From assembly GCF_001646945.1 (NCBI RefSeq), contig NZ_LUTV01000003.1:266512-330511 (forward strand): DNA of 64,000 nucleotides. The letters are read 5' to 3'. Each line of letters starts with the position of its first letter. Positions within the stretch are counted from its first letter, which is position 1. The DNA comes from Endozoicomonas ascidiicola. GTDB taxonomy: Bacteria > Pseudomonadota > Gammaproteobacteria > Pseudomonadales > Endozoicomonadaceae. The notes beneath the pieces were generated by a model, which was not told the DNA's origin, made no database searches, and was given only the letters and a program-made list of their open reading frames with translations. The translations under genes were made by a program, and so were the position numbers. Positions 17,277-31,684 of this stretch are shown here, piece after piece.

Positions 17277-17346
17277 ATCTTTTTAAAGTCTTTGTGAAAG
17301 ATTCTTGTTGGAAATTCTTAAAAAGGATTTCTTGTTAAGAGATTGT

Positions 17347-17422
<76 letters not shown>

Positions 17423-17504
17423 TTTTAATAATGGATTTGATAGAGACGCCAGTCTCTATTTTTGTAAGTGTTACGCATTATTACACTTACATGAGCCGGC
17501 GGGC

Positions 17505-17533
17505 TTTTCACGGTGACGGAACATGATTATAAT
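17505..17533 (+). promoter_or_regulatory. Candidate promoter of tRNA-Trp/secE/nusG
   Basis: A perfect -10 TATAAT (17528-17533) is preceded at 17 bases by TTTTCA (17505-17510), four of six matches to the -35 consensus. It lies 35 bases before tRNA-Trp in the gap where tufB normally is, and would serve tRNA-Trp, secE and nusG. Confidence 0.55.
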
Positions 17534-17568
17534 CCGACACCTGTGAAAGTTTGGGTTGGTAGATTTTT

Positions 17569-17644
17569 AGGCCAGTAGTTCAATTGGTAGAGCACCGGTC
17601 TCCAAAACCGGGGGTTGGGGGTTCGATTCCCTCCTGGCCTGCCA
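17569..17644 (+). tRNA. tRNA-Trp (CCA)
   Basis: A 76-base cloverleaf with acceptor AGGCCAG/CTGGCCT, D-arm AGTTCAATTGGTAGAGC, anticodon loop CTCCAAA (anticodon CCA), T-loop GGTTCGATTCC and encoded CCA after discriminator G. It lies 55 bases before secE. Confidence 0.96.
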
Positions 17645-17699
17645 CTTCCGATGATCAAGCTCTTACTCTGAGCGAATCTTAATAGAGAAAATCAATCTG

Positions 17700-18068
17700 A
17701 TGAGTGGAAATTCTGAAATTGCGGCTACGGGTCGTCTAGATGGTCTCAAGTGGGGCCTTGCGGCGGTTCTGGTCGCTATTGGCGTTTACGGTAACTATTA
17801 TTTCTCCTCTGAGTCACTCTTTCTGAGAGTTGCAGGTCTGCTGGTTCTTGCAGTTATTGCTGGGTTTGTTGCTCTGCAAACTGTCAAAGGTGATGCATTC
17901 TGGACGCTGCTCAAGGATGCCAAAACCGAGATTCGCAAGGTTGTCTGGCCCTCACGTCAGGAGACTGTGCAAACCACTCTGGTAGTGGTTGCTGTCGTTC
18001 TGGTTATGGGTCTTATTTTGTGGGGGCTCGATTCTCTGCTAGGCTGGATGGTCAGCAGCCTGATTTAA
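17700..18068 (+). CDS. secE: Preprotein translocase subunit SecE
   Basis: The product is 122 residues with three membrane helices (about 19-36, 40-60, 93-118), the form found in enterobacteria and relatives. The conserved cytoplasmic amphipathic segment and the TEIRKVVWPSRQETVQTT motif precede the last helix. SecE clamps the two halves of SecY in the translocation channel. It is followed 12 bases later by nusG. Confidence 0.95.
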   Translation: MSGNSEIAATGRLDGLKWGLAAVLVAIGVYGNYYFSSESLFLRVAGLLVLAVIAGFVALQTVKGDAFWTLLKDAKTEIRKVVWPSRQETVQTTLVVVAVVLVMGLILWGLDSLLGWMVSSLI

Positions 18069-18080
18069 TAGGGACAAGAC

Positions 18081-18614
18081 ATGGCGAAACGTTGGTATGT
18101 AGTTCATGCCTACTCCGGTTACGAGAAGCAGGTGTTACGTTCATTGAATGAGCGCATCAAGCTTCATGGCATGGAAGATTTATTTGGTGAAGTTCTGGTT
18201 CCTACAGAAGAAGTTGTAGAGATCAAGAACGGACAAAAGCGTAAAAGTGAGCGCAAATTCTTCCCTGGCTACGTTCTCGTCCAGGTTGAGATGAATGATG
18301 ACTCCTGGCACCTTATTAAGGAAACGCCGCGAGTTCTGGGCTTTATTGGTGGAACGCCAGAAAAGCCGGCTGCAATCACTGAGAAAGAAGCGGATGCCAT
18401 TCTTCGTAGAATGGAAGAAGGTGTTGAGGCGCCAAGACCTAAGACGTTGTTTGAGCCAGGTGAAATGGTTCGGGTGGTTGATGGTCCGTTTGCTGATTTC
18501 GATGCGCGTATTGAAGCGGTTAATTATGACAAGAACAGTTTGCAGGTTCTGGTTATGATTTTTGGGCGTGAGACTCCGGTTGAGTTGACGTTCGGAAGTG
18601 TAGAAAAAGTTTAA
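18081..18614 (+). CDS. nusG: Transcription elongation and antitermination factor NusG
   Basis: The product is 177 residues. The NGN domain at the N-terminus begins [18 protein letters not shown] and contains [14 protein letters not shown]; the C-terminal KOW domain contains [19 protein letters not shown]. NusG links RNA polymerase to Rho or to ribosomal protein S10. It is paired with secE as in nearly all gammaproteobacteria. A 214-base gap to rplK follows and should contain the L11 operon promoter and L1 target, though I could not fix either. Confidence 0.96.
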   Translation: MAKRWYVVHAYSGYEKQVLRSLNERIKLHGMEDLFGEVLVPTEEVVEIKNGQKRKSERKFFPGYVLVQVEMNDDSWHLIKETPRVLGFIGGTPEKPAAITEKEADAILRRMEEGVEAPRPKTLFEPGEMVRVVDGPFADFDARIEAVNYDKNSLQVLVMIFGRETPVELTFGSVEKV

Positions 18615-18828
18615 GTCGCTTTTTCTCGACAGCCTCGTTGATCCTGTTTATGGGTTGCGGGGCTTTGTTTTATGGTGAATGTTCATCTTAAGTATTTTTG
18701 CGCTGGCGGTTTCGGGAAGTTTTCTGTAAACTGCTGCGCTTTGTAATCGGGTAGCCGTGGATTTGATGGGTTCTTTCTGGCCTAAGGAAGAGTTTGTTAA
18801 TGAGGCAGTGACCCAAGTTGAGGTTAAA

Positions 18829-19263
18829 ATGGCCAAGAAAGTACAAGCTTATATTAAGCTTCAAGTGCCTGCTGGACAGGCAAATCCTTCTCCACCTGTT
18901 GGTCCTGCTCTGGGTCAGCACGGTGTGAACATCATGGAATTCTGTAAGGCATTCAACGCCAGCACCCAGAAAATGGATGCCGGTATGCCAATTCCTGTTG
19001 TTATTACTGTTTACAGTGATCGCAGTTTCACCTTCGAAACCAAAACTCCGCCTGCTTCTGTTCTTCTGATGAAGACTCTGAAGCTGAAGAAAGGTTCTGG
19101 TCGTCCAAACACTGAGAAGGTTGGTACTGTGACTCGCGAGCAACTGCTTGAAGTTGCCAAGATCAAAGAACCTGATCTGACTGCTGCTGACGAAGATGCA
19201 GCTATCCGTACTATCGCTGGCTCCGCTCGTTCCATGGGTCTGAATGTGGAAGGAGTTGAGTAA
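18829..19263 (+). CDS. rplK: 50S ribosomal protein L11
   Basis: The product is 144 residues from the ATG at 18829 ([20 protein letters not shown]); an in-frame ATG 72 bases upstream would add residues unknown in the family. GAGGTT lies just upstream as ribosome site. The [20 protein letters not shown] segment is the conserved N-terminal part that contacts 23S rRNA at the GTPase centre. Its stop overlaps the rplA start (TAATG). Confidence 0.96.
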   Translation: MAKKVQAYIKLQVPAGQANPSPPVGPALGQHGVNIMEFCKAFNASTQKMDAGMPIPVVITVYSDRSFTFETKTPPASVLLMKTLKLKKGSGRPNTEKVGTVTREQLLEVAKIKEPDLTAADEDAAIRTIAGSARSMGLNVEGVE

Positions 19264-19958
19264 TGGCTAAAATGTCCAAGCGTGCAAAACTGATTGCAGA
19301 AAAAATCGAATCTACCAAGGCTTATAGCTTTGAAGATGCTGCAAGCCTGCTGAAAGAGCTTTCTGGCGTTAAGTTCAAAGAAACTATCGAAGTTTCTGTG
19401 AACCTGGGCGTTGATCCTCGTAAATCTGATCAGGTTGTTCGTGGCTCTACTGTTCTGCCAAACGGAACTGGTAAAGACGTTCGCGTAGCTGTGTTCACCC
19501 AGGGTGCTAACGCTGAAGCCGCTAAAGAAGCGGGTGCTGAAATCGTTGGTATGGATGATCTGGCTGAGCAAGTTAAAGCTGGTCAGATGGACTTCGACGT
19601 AGTTATCGCTTCTCCGGATGCGATGCGTGTTGTTGGTCAGCTGGGTCAGATTCTTGGTCCACGCGGCCTGATGCCTAACCCTAAAGTTGGTACTGTAACG
19701 CCTAACGTTGCTGAAGCGGTTAAGAACGCTAAAGCAGGTCAGGTTCGTTTCCGTACTGATAAGAACGGTATCATCCACGCTGGCGTTGGTAAGATCGACT
19801 TCGAAGCGGCTGCTCTGAAGCAGAACGTTGAAGCTCTGGTCGCTGACCTGAAGAAGCTGAAGCCAGCTTCCAGCAAAGGTATTTACGTGAAGAAAGTTAC
19901 CCTGTCCTCTACTATGGGTCCAGGTCTGACTATCGACATGTCTTCCCTGACTGCGTAA
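19263..19958 (+). CDS. rplA: 50S ribosomal protein L1
   Basis: The product is 231 residues, normal for L1, and contains the RNA-binding segment [12 protein letters not shown] and the [12 protein letters not shown] end. L1 forms the mobile stalk at the E site and in E. coli represses its own L11-L1 mRNA. It overlaps the rplK stop by one base, so translation is coupled. Confidence 0.96.
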   Translation: MAKMSKRAKLIAEKIESTKAYSFEDAASLLKELSGVKFKETIEVSVNLGVDPRKSDQVVRGSTVLPNGTGKDVRVAVFTQGANAEAAKEAGAEIVGMDDLAEQVKAGQMDFDVVIASPDAMRVVGQLGQILGPRGLMPNPKVGTVTPNVAEAVKNAKAGQVRFRTDKNGIIHAGVGKIDFEAAALKQNVEALVADLKKLKPASSKGIYVKKVTLSSTMGPGLTIDMSSLTA

Positions 19959-20019
19959 GCAGTAAAAAGAATTACTGAGATTTGGTTTTCCGGGTCTCTG
20001 ATCAGTCGTTGACTGATTG

Positions 20020-20250
20020 CGAAAGACTTTGGGGTCTCCGTTTATGACGGGGGCTGTCAAAGATCGTAGGTGTTGGACGCTGTGCCTGTTAAGTCAGGAG
20101 TCTTTTTTCGAAAAGGCTTAAAAGCGGAAAGCTTAATTTCCTGCGTAGACGGTGAACATGCTTAGTGCATATACCCTCACCGTATTGTAAGTGCTTAATG
20201 GTTCATTTTTTTAAATGTTTCGTTAAGTGTAACTTCATACTATTGGAGTA
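20020..20250 (+). promoter_or_regulatory. L10 leader RNA upstream of rplJ
   Basis: The 298-base gap between rplA and rplJ contains the blocks CCTGCGTAGACGGTGAACA (about 20140-20158) and CTCACCGTA (about 20176-20184), which can pair with each other. An upstream AAAGATCGTAGGTGTTGG block resembles the E. coli AAGACCGTAGGCG element. In E. coli this leader binds the L10-L7/L12 complex and shuts off rplJL translation. A promoter is probably also present but was not resolved. Confidence 0.75.
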
Positions 20251-20256
20251 AAGCCC

Positions 20257-20787
20257 ATGGCGTTAGGACTCGAAGACAAGAAGGCGATTGTCGCCGAAGT
20301 CAGCGAGGCTGCACAAAGCGCTCTGTCGGCTGTAATCGCGGACTACCGCGGTCTGACCGTAGGTCAGATGACTTCCTTGCGTAAGCAAGCTCGTGATGGT
20401 GGCGTCTACCTGAAGGTAGTTCGTAACACACTGGCTAAGCGCGCAGTTGAAGGTACTGAACTTCAGTGTCTGCAGGAAGTGCTGGTAGGCCCTACTGTGC
20501 TTGCTTTCTCTATGGAAGATCCAGGCTCCGCCGCGCGCGTGATGCAGGAATTTGCCAAAGAGAATAAAGAGTTGGAAATCAAAGCGCTGTCCGTTTCTGG
20601 TCAGCTGCTGGGTGCGGATCAGATCGATGTTCTGGCCAAGCTCCCAACTCTGGATCAAGCTCGCGCAATGCTGATGAGTGTAATGATCGCACCGGTAACC
20701 AAGCTGGCAAGAACTCTGAACGAGATTCCTACCAAGGTTACCCGTGTCGTGGCAGCTGTTGCCGACGAGAAAAAGAAAGCCGCTTAA
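20257..20787 (+). CDS. rplJ: 50S ribosomal protein L10
   Basis: The product is 176 residues (E. coli 165). The N-terminal domain ([33 protein letters not shown]) binds 23S rRNA at the stalk base, and the C-terminal helix carries the L7/L12 dimers. A good ribosome site (TTGGAGTAAAG) precedes the ATG. The preceding leader has the expected autoregulatory elements. Confidence 0.96.
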   Translation: MALGLEDKKAIVAEVSEAAQSALSAVIADYRGLTVGQMTSLRKQARDGGVYLKVVRNTLAKRAVEGTELQCLQEVLVGPTVLAFSMEDPGSAARVMQEFAKENKELEIKALSVSGQLLGADQIDVLAKLPTLDQARAMLMSVMIAPVTKLARTLNEIPTKVTRVVAAVADEKKKAA

Positions 20788-20882
20788 TTCTTTTTGAATT
20801 GGTTTTCTATTTTTTGCTTAAACAAATTTACTGGGCAGCTCTATTGAAGGGTGCTCATTAGAAAATATTTGGAGATATAGAG

Positions 20883-21254
20883 ATGGCTCTGTCCAAAGAA
20901 GATATCCTGAACGCGATCGCTGACATGTCTGTAATGGACGTTGTTGAACTGGTTTCCGCTATGGAAGAGAAGTTCGGCGTTTCTGCTGCTGCTGCTGTTG
21001 CCGCTGCTCCAGTTGCTGCTGCCGCTGCTGCTGTTGAAGAACAGACTGAATTCGACGTAATTCTGACTGAAGCTGGCGACAAGAAAGTAAACGTAATCAA
21101 GGTAGTACGTGCTGCTACTGGCCTGGGTCTGAAAGAAGCTAAGGCTGTTGTAGACGGCGCTCCTGCTCCTCTGAAGGAAGGCGCTTCTAAAGAAGAAGCT
21201 GAAGACCTGAAGAAGCAGCTGGAAGAAGCTGGCGCTAAAGTAGAAATCAAGTAA
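20883..21254 (+). CDS. rplL: 50S ribosomal protein L7/L12
   Basis: The product is 123 residues: N-terminal dimerisation helix pair, an Ala/Val-rich hinge (about 37-55, [17 protein letters not shown]) and the C-terminal domain with [14 protein letters not shown] and [15 protein letters not shown], which recruits translation GTPases. AGGAGATATAGAG-like sequence (GGAGATATAGAG) precedes the start. Codon use is strongly biased toward abundant tRNAs, as expected. Confidence 0.97.
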   Translation: MALSKEDILNAIADMSVMDVVELVSAMEEKFGVSAAAAVAAAPVAAAAAAVEEQTEFDVILTEAGDKKVNVIKVVRAATGLGLKEAKAVVDGAPAPLKEGASKEEAEDLKKQLEEAGAKVEIK

Positions 21255-21325
21255 TTTCTATAGATGCCCATAGCGTCTAAAAAAGCGTTGCATAATCTCG
21301 AGTCTGTTGCATAATGGGCTCGTGT

Positions 21326-21357
21326 GGCTGGTGCCTGTAAAGGCGCCGGCCTTTTTT
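21326..21357 (+). terminator. Attenuator hairpin between rplL and rpoB
   Basis: A 10-pair stem GGCTGGTGCC / GGCGCCGGCC with a 6-base loop (TGTAAA) and two G-U pairs is followed by six T residues. Its place matches the partial terminator that lowers rpoBC transcription relative to rplJL in E. coli. Confidence 0.85.
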
Positions 21358-21711
21358 CCGTTGTATGAGCTATATCGTCTGAGTAACAATATTTGCGCAC
21401 AACGTCTGAGCCATGCTGTGAATCCTTTATCTCCGAAAAGCCGGTTTGGCTTAATGGGGAGTTTTGTGCTTTCAGTATGCTGGGTTTTTGCGTCGAAGGT
21501 AGTTGCAAAGAGGGTGTTGTTCAGGGCGGTTTGATGCGACATGAAATCAAATCAGCAGGTCATGCTGAGGATTTGCAGTCCCAGATAGTAGGCGTTGCCA
21601 GAACTTTCAATACCACTTCTCTTAAAGCTGTGAGATGATGGTAGGTTACGGTGAATAGTCCGGATTGTGATGATTTATTCTCGTATTAAAGAGTCGCCTG
21701 ACAAAGATTTG

Positions 21712-21734
21712 CTGATTGATATCGCATCAATCAG
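21712..21734 (+). promoter_or_regulatory. Perfect hairpin in the long rplL-rpoB leader
   Basis: A 9-base perfect stem CTGATTGAT / ATCAATCAG with a 5-base loop lies in the 899-base region 21255-22153 between rplL and rpoB. This gap is much longer than the roughly 320 bases of E. coli, where an RNase III processing site occurs. Apart from this hairpin, the attenuator at 21326 and a weak AGAAC/GTTCT stem before a T-run near 21800-21820, I see no gene or promoter in the region. Short open frames there lack ribosome sites. Confidence 0.45.
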
Positions 21735-22153
21735 ACCAGTGATACCGCTTTCGTTGCTTTACGCGATGTTGGCGGTTTTGCTGTGAAAGCAGGAATGAAA
21801 AACAGAACGGTAGTTCTTTTTTCAGGGCTTTATTGAAAGTGTGTTTGAGTTTGAAGGTGCTGGTTAAGCATTCTCAAAGCAGGCGCTAAAGCTCATGCAA
21901 CGGTTTAAAGGTGGTCGTGGGGGAACCCAGACACCTGCAAGCCTGCTGAACTTGTCTTCCGGATCAGTATGGATGCAGTACCTGTATTGAACGTTGAGAA
22001 AGTGATGGAGGCTTCGAAGGTAGCGCGGCTACTGATGAAGTGAATGTTGGAATTGATTGGTTTAGACAGAGAGCCACCCGCTCTCGAAAAACCTACATGG
22101 TCAGGCGATGCCGCCTGCTTCCAGAAAACAGGTAACCAAGCTGGGGAACGCTG

Positions 22154-26230
<4,077 letters not shown>

Positions 26231-26311
26231 CGAACGTGTGGCTAAGACACCTGTAACGCATCTTATTTGTAAGAGTGGAACAGGTGTCTTGCACCGAGAG
26301 GAGATACGATC

Positions 26312-29300
26312 TTGAAAGACTTGCTGAATCTGCTCAAGTCACAGGGCCAGACGGACGAATTCGACGCTATTCGGATCGGCCTGGCATCACCGGATATGGT
26401 CCGGTCCTGGTCTTACGGCGAAGTTAAAAAGCCGGAAACAATTAACTACCGTACGTTCAAACCTGAGCGTGACGGCCTTTTCTGCGCCAAAATCTTTGGC
26501 CCGGTAAAGGATTACGAGTGCCTGTGCGGAAAGTACAAGCGTCTCAAGCACCGTGGTGTTATCTGTGAGAAGTGTGGCGTTGAAGTTGCACTGGCTAAAG
26601 TGCGTCGTGAGCGCATGGGTCATATCGAACTGGCCAGCCCGGTTGCCCACATCTGGTTCCTGAAATCCCTGCCATCCCGTATCGGTCTGTTGTTGGACAT
26701 GACCCTGCGTGATATCGAGCGGGTTCTGTATTTCGAATCTTACGTTGTTGTTGATCCGGGCATGACCACGCTGGAAAAGAACCAGCTGCTGTCTGACGAA
26801 CAATACTACGAAGCCCTGGAAGAGTTTGGTGACGACTTTGACGCCCGCATGGGTGCTGAAGCGATCAAAGCGCTGCTGGGTGATATTGATCTGGAAGACG
26901 AAGTGAATACCCTGCGTGAAGAAATTCCGCAGACCAATTCCGAAACCAAACTGAAGAAGCTGAGCAAGCGTCTGAAATTGGTTGAAGCCTTCCACAACTC
27001 AGGCAACAACCCTGAGTGGATGATCCTGACCGTTCTGCCGGTTCTGCCGCCAGATCTGCGTCCTCTGGTACCTCTGGATGGTGGTCGTTTCGCAACGTCC
27101 GACCTGAACGATCTGTACCGTCGAGTGATCAACCGTAACAACCGTCTGAAGCGTCTGCTGGATCTGAACGCGCCAGACATCATTGTCCGCAACGAAAAGC
27201 GTATGCTGCAGGAATCTGTCGATGCGCTGCTGGACAACGGTCGTCGTGGTCGTGCCATCACTGGCTCTAACAAACGTCCTCTGAAATCCCTGGCCGACAT
27301 GATCAAGGGTAAGCAGGGTCGTTTCCGTCAGAACCTGTTGGGTAAGCGAGTAGACTACTCTGGTCGTTCGGTAATCACCGTAGGTCCTACCCTGCGTTTG
27401 CATCAGTGCGGTCTGCCAAAGAAAATGGCACTGGAACTGTTCAAGCCATTCATCTTCGGTAAATTGGAAGCCCGTGGTCTTGCTACCACGATTAAAGCTG
27501 CCAAGAAGATGGTAGAGCGTGAAACTCCAGAAGTGTGGGACGTTCTGGCTGAAGTCATCCGCGAACACCCGGTTATGCTGAACCGTGCACCAACCCTGCA
27601 CCGTCTTGGTATTCAGGCGTTCGAACCGGTTCTGATCGAAGGTAAAGCTATTCAACTGCACCCACTGGTGTGTGCGGCATACAACGCCGACTTCGACGGT
27701 GACCAGATGGCGGTACACGTACCTCTGACTCTGGAAGCCCAGCTTGAAGCCCGTGCCCTGATGATGTCTACCAACAACATCCTCGCACCAGCAAACGGCG
27801 AACCTATCATCGTACCTTCTCAGGACGTTGTACTGGGTCTGTACTACATCACCCGTGACCGTATTAACGCCAAGGGTGAAGGCATGGTCTTCGTTGATAT
27901 CGACGAAGTTATGCGCGCGTACCGTACAGGTGCTGCTGAACTGCACGCCAAAATTAAAGTACGTGTACACGAAAAATATCGCGACAACGATGGCGTTGAG
28001 CACGATAACAAGTTCCTGGCGGACACCACCGTTGGCCGTATGATTCTGTGGGATATCGTGCCTATGGGTCTGCCATTCTCCCTGGTTAACCAGGCGATGA
28101 AGAAGAAAGCGATCTCCGGCCTGCTGAACGCCTGTTATCGTAACGTTGGTCTGAAAGAAACCGTTATCTTCGCTGACCAGATGATGTACATGGGCTTCCA
28201 GTACGCCACCATCTCTGGTACATCCATTGGTGTTAACGACTTCGTTATTCCTCCGGAAAAAGCGCGCATCATCGATGACGCCAACGACGAAGTACGTGAA
28301 ATTGAAAACCAGTTTGCTTCCGGTCTGGTAACAGCAGGCGAGAAGTACAACAAGGTTATCGATATCTGGTCCCGTGCCAACGAAATGCTGGCCAAGCGGA
28401 TGATGGACAACCTGAAAGTCGACAAAGTCATCGACCGTGACGGTAAGGAAGTCGATCAGGAATCCTTCAACAGCGTATACATGATGGCCGACTCCGGCGC
28501 ACGGGGTAGTGCGGCGCAGATTCGTCAGCTGGCTGGTATGCGTGGTCTGATGGCTAAGCCAGATGGCTCTATCATCGAAACGCCAATCACCGCGAACTTC
28601 CGTGAAGGTCTGAACGTACAGCAGTACTTCAACTCCACTCACGGTGCTCGTAAAGGTCTGGCGGATACCGCACTGAAAACGGCGAACTCCGGTTACCTGA
28701 CCCGTCGTCTGGTAGACGTTGCTCAGGATCTGGTCGTCACAGAAGACGACTGTGGTACGACAGCTGGTCTGTGGATGGCTCCGCACATTGAAGGCGGCGA
28801 CATCGTAGAACCACTGGGTGATCGTATCCTTGGTCGTGTGGTTGCAGAAGACGTGCTCAAGCCGGGCAGCGACAGCGAAATCGCCGTTCCAGCCGGTACG
28901 CTGATTGACGAAGCCTGGGTGAAACGCCTTGAGCTGCTGAACGTTGACGAAATGCTCGTACGTTCACCAATCACTTGTGAAACCCGTCACGGCATCTGTT
29001 CAAGCTGTTACGGTCGTGACCTGGGTCGCGGACACATCGTAAACAAAGGTGAAGCGGTCGGTGTTATCGCAGCCCAGTCCATCGGTGAGCCGGGTACTCA
29101 GTTGACGATGCGTACGTTCCACATCGGTGGTGCAGCGTCTCGTAACGCAGCGGCTGACAGTGTAACGGTGAAGAATAAAGGTACAGTGCGACTGCTGAAC
29201 CTGAAGTCTGTTGAACGTAAAGACGGCACACTGGTTGCAGTAAGCCGTTCCGGACAACTGGCTGTTGCGGATGAATATGGTCGTGAGCGTGAGCGTTACA

Positions 29301-30523
29301 AGCTGCCTTACGGTGCAATGATTTCCGTTAAAGACGGTGAAGTGATCGAAGCTGGCCAGACTGTGGCTAAGTGGGATCCGCACACGCACCCGATCATCAC
29401 TGAAACTGCTGGTATTGTTGAATTCCAGGGCATGGATGAAAATATCACCGTTAAGACTCAGACTGATGAGTTGACCGGTTTGTCCAACATGGAAGTTATG
29501 GATCCGAAGGATCGTCCATCCGCTGGTAAGGACATCCGTCCTGCAGTTCAGCTGAAGGATGCCAACGGTAACGAACTGAAGCTGCCAGGCACTGATGTAC
29601 CTGCTCAGTACTTCCTGCCAGCCAACTCTCTGGTTAACCTGGTAGACGGCTCTACGGTAGAAGTGGGTGCGGTACTTGCCCGTATTCCACAGCAGTCCAG
29701 TGGTAACAAGGACATCACCGGTGGTCTGCCACGGGTTGCTGACTTGTTCGAAGCGCGTAAGCCAAAAGAGCACTCTATCCTGGCAGAAATCTCCGGAACC
29801 ATCGGTTTCGGTAAAGAAACCAAGGGTAAGAAACGTCTGGTTATCACGCCGACTGATGGCAGTGATCCATACGAAGAGCTGATTCCTAAATGGCGTCACC
29901 TCAACGTGTTCGAAGGTGAACAGGTGACCCAGGGTGAAGTTATCTCCGACGGTCCGACCAACCCACACGACGTTCTGCGTCTATTGGGTGTCAGTGAACT
30001 GGCTCGCTACATCGTTAACGAAATCCAGGACGTATACCGTCTCCAGGGTGTAAAAATTAACGATAAGCACATTGAGACCATTCTGCGTCAGATGCTGCGT
30101 AAGGTTGAAATCTCCGATACCGGTGATACTCACTTTATCCGTGGTGATCAGGTTGAGTTTACTCGTCTGCTCGAAGAGAACGACAAGGTTAGCCGTGAAA
30201 ACAGTTTCCCTGCCAAGTTCGAACGCGTACTGCTGGGTATCACCAAGGCATCTCTGGCAACAGAATCCTTCATCTCTGCTGCGTCCTTCCAGGAGACTAC
30301 ACGAGTCCTGACGGAAGCTGCGGTACATGGTAAGCGCGATTATCTGCGTGGCCTGAAGGAGAACGTAGTTGTCGGTCGTCTGATTCCTGCAGGTACCGGT
30401 CTGACTTACCACGCTGAGCGTCGTAAGAGCCGTGAAGAAGTTGAGTTCGATGCACCTGCTCGTATCTCTACTTCCGATGCAGAGCAGGCACTGTCTGATG
30501 CGTTGAACTTCGGGGAAGTGTAA
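26312..30523 (+). CDS. rpoC: RNA polymerase beta' subunit
   Basis: The product is 1403 residues (E. coli 1407). It starts with TTG at 26312, preceded by GAGAGGAGATACGATC, and the N-terminus [11 protein letters not shown] aligns with the known protein. Zinc site 1 is [20 protein letters not shown] (about 70-89). The catalytic magnesium loop [13 protein letters not shown] is at about 457-469. The second zinc site and the trigger-loop region ([13 protein letters not shown]) follow. The lineage-specific insertions of gammaproteobacteria are present. It ends the operon before a strong terminator. Confidence 0.98.
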   Translation: MKDLLNLLKSQGQTDEFDAIRIGLASPDMVRSWSYGEVKKPETINYRTFKPERDGLFCAKIFGPVKDYECLCGKYKRLKHRGVICEKCGVEVALAKVRRERMGHIELASPVAHIWFLKSLPSRIGLLLDMTLRDIERVLYFESYVVVDPGMTTLEKNQLLSDEQYYEALEEFGDDFDARMGAEAIKALLGDIDLEDEVNTLREEIPQTNSETKLKKLSKRLKLVEAFHNSGNNPEWMILTVLPVLPPDLRPLVPLDGGRFATSDLNDLYRRVINRNNRLKRLLDLNAPDIIVRNEKRMLQESVDALLDNGRRGRAITGSNKRPLKSLADMIKGKQGRFRQNLLGKRVDYSGRSVITVGPTLRLHQCGLPKKMALELFKPFIFGKLEARGLATTIKAAKKMVERETPEVWDVLAEVIREHPVMLNRAPTLHRLGIQAFEPVLIEGKAIQLHPLVCAAYNADFDGDQMAVHVPLTLEAQLEARALMMSTNNILAPANGEPIIVPSQDVVLGLYYITRDRINAKGEGMVFVDIDEVMRAYRTGAAELHAKIKVRVHEKYRDNDGVEHDNKFLADTTVGRMILWDIVPMGLPFSLVNQAMKKKAISGLLNACYRNVGLKETVIFADQMMYMGFQYATISGTSIGVNDFVIPPEKARIIDDANDEVREIENQFASGLVTAGEKYNKVIDIWSRANEMLAKRMMDNLKVDKVIDRDGKEVDQESFNSVYMMADSGARGSAAQIRQLAGMRGLMAKPDGSIIETPITANFREGLNVQQYFNSTHGARKGLADTALKTANSGYLTRRLVDVAQDLVVTEDDCGTTAGLWMAPHIEGGDIVEPLGDRILGRVVAEDVLKPGSDSEIAVPAGTLIDEAWVKRLELLNVDEMLVRSPITCETRHGICSSCYGRDLGRGHIVNKGEAVGVIAAQSIGEPGTQLTMRTFHIGGAASRNAAADSVTVKNKGTVRLLNLKSVERKDGTLVAVSRSGQLAVADEYGRERERYKLPYGAMISVKDGEVIEAGQTVAKWDPHTHPIITETAGIVEFQGMDENITVKTQTDELTGLSNMEVMDPKDRPSAGKDIRPAVQLKDANGNELKLPGTDVPAQYFLPANSLVNLVDGSTVEVGAVLARIPQQSSGNKDITGGLPRVADLFEARKPKEHSILAEISGTIGFGKETKGKKRLVITPTDGSDPYEELIPKWRHLNVFEGEQVTQGEVISDGPTNPHDVLRLLGVSELARYIVNEIQDVYRLQGVKINDKHIETILRQMLRKVEISDTGDTHFIRGDQVEFTRLLEENDKVSRENSFPAKFERVLLGITKASLATESFISAASFQETTRVLTEAAVHGKRDYLRGLKENVVVGRLIPAGTGLTYHAERRKSREEVEFDAPARISTSDAEQALSDALNFGEV

Positions 30524-30582
30524 CTCTTATTATAAGAGGCTCTGACATAAGAGGAGGAGTTTGCTCCTCTTCTATCTCTTAT

Positions 30583-30614
30583 AAAACCGTCGCTGGTAAG
30601 CGGCGGTTTTTTTT
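30583..30614 (+). terminator. Terminator of the rpoBC operon
   Basis: An 11-pair stem AAAACCGTCGC / GCGGCGGTTTT with one G-U pair and a 6-base loop is followed by a run of T. A second hairpin (GAGGAGGAG...CTCCTC, about 30551-30570) lies just before it. Confidence 0.92.
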
Positions 30615-30652
30615 ATTCTAAAAACGTAAAAGCAAAAAGCATAAGATGGTTT

Positions 30653-30786
30653 GAGAGGGTGTCGCAAAAGCCCTGGTTCCCATGCTTTGCGTGGGAACCC
30701 ATACTTCTAACGCTTTGAAAATTCAAGGGTATGCATTCCCACGCAAAGCATGGGAACGAGATGTTTGGAGTTTTGCGACAACCTCT
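30653..30786. repeat. Dispersed palindromic repeat, copy C
   Basis: The most complete copy. The ends are AGGGTGTCGCAAAAGCCCTGG and the inverted TTTTGCGACAACCTCT; inside, TTCCCATGCTTTGCGTGGGAA and TTCCCACGCAAAGCATGGGAA form two further palindromes. It shares ATACTTCTAAC and TATGCATTCCCACGC with copy A at 973. It lies in the 30524-30864 gap, together with the rpoBC terminator; no gene is present in that gap. Confidence 0.85.
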
Positions 30787-30864
30787 TGAATGGCAAAATT
30801 TTCAGATGAAGGAACTTAGAGTCTATATCTGCATCCAATGAACAAACTTATAAAGGATGAAGAT

Positions 30865-31560
30865 ATGTCGAATGTTCAAACTGCGATGCCATCAGTCTAC
30901 GCACGAATAGCTTCTGTTTTAGCTGAGAAGGGTAAAGAAATAGGGGGAATTGCATATTCGAGCCTTGAAGCCGGCTGTACGAAGCTTAAAGAGACAACAG
31001 CTTATGGAAGGGTTGTTGAAAGCCTAAATGAAGTGACCAATCAACTGACCGAAACTCATGTATACAAAGCAGTATCACCCTCGGCTAAAGGGTTCTATGA
31101 GAGTCACAAGCGTTCAGTTCAGGACGTTGCTGTAGTAACTGCGACTTATGGAATGCTGGGGGTATCTATTCCAGCTGTTGTTATAGCAGGTGTAGGCCTG
31201 TTGTATGTAGAGAGTAGTGACAATTCGACTAGAAATCAGCTGATGGATATGGAAAGAGTGAATGCAAAGGCAAATACATTAGTAGAGATTGGAGGGGCAG
31301 TGTTTAAGGATTCGATAAAAGCCTTCGATAAGCGGTTGGATTCATTGGTTTTAAAACTGCCTGCCGACCAGAGAGTATCGTTGCAAAACTCTCTAATAGA
31401 TAAACATACGGAAATTGCAAAAGAAATCATGAGCAAAAAAACATATGGTTCGGAAGGGGAGATAACAGATGAAGCTGAAATAGTAGAAACCTTGAAAGAT
31501 CAGAGAAACAAGATCTTGGATCTTGAGGGAATTGCTGGAGAAGGGAAGAAAGCGATATAG
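30865..31560 (+). CDS. Uncharacterised protein with one membrane segment
   Basis: No family is recognised. The preferred start is the ATG at 30865 (MSNVQTAMPSVYARIAS, 231 residues), because AAGGATGAAG lies just upstream; an earlier ATG at 30838 would add nine residues. A hydrophobic stretch (about 88-116, DVAVVTATYGMLGVSIPAVV then IAGVGLLYVE) is flanked by amphipathic, coiled-coil-like helices rich in Lys, Glu and Leu. There is no signal peptide cleavage site. The gene is AT-richer than the rpoBC genes, stands alone after a repeat element, and is followed by 124 non-coding bases and tlyA. Confidence 0.65.
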   Translation: MSNVQTAMPSVYARIASVLAEKGKEIGGIAYSSLEAGCTKLKETTAYGRVVESLNEVTNQLTETHVYKAVSPSAKGFYESHKRSVQDVAVVTATYGMLGVSIPAVVIAGVGLLYVESSDNSTRNQLMDMERVNAKANTLVEIGGAVFKDSIKAFDKRLDSLVLKLPADQRVSLQNSLIDKHTEIAKEIMSKKTYGSEGEITDEAEIVETLKDQRNKILDLEGIAGEGKKAI

Positions 31561-31684
31561 ACTGACGTTAAGCTGATTTGCAGTTTGATAAATTGATCTT
31601 CCGAAAAAGAAAACGACGAAATATGCATAGTGGTAATCAGTTGACGGTATAATTCAGTTTTTTCGGTTACGTCTGGCTATTAAG

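Noticed and set aside
19011..20060. A 349-codon minus-strand frame over rplK-rplA
   Set aside because: Overlaps two certain ribosomal genes and encodes a low-complexity His/Thr/Asn-rich shadow.
21360..22153. Degraded tuf or transposase gene in the long rplL-rpoB gap
   Set aside because: Translation in all frames by eye gave no EF-Tu or transposase motif.
26999..28786. A 595-codon open frame antisense to rpoC
   Set aside because: Shadow of rpoC, no ribosome site or recognisable domain.
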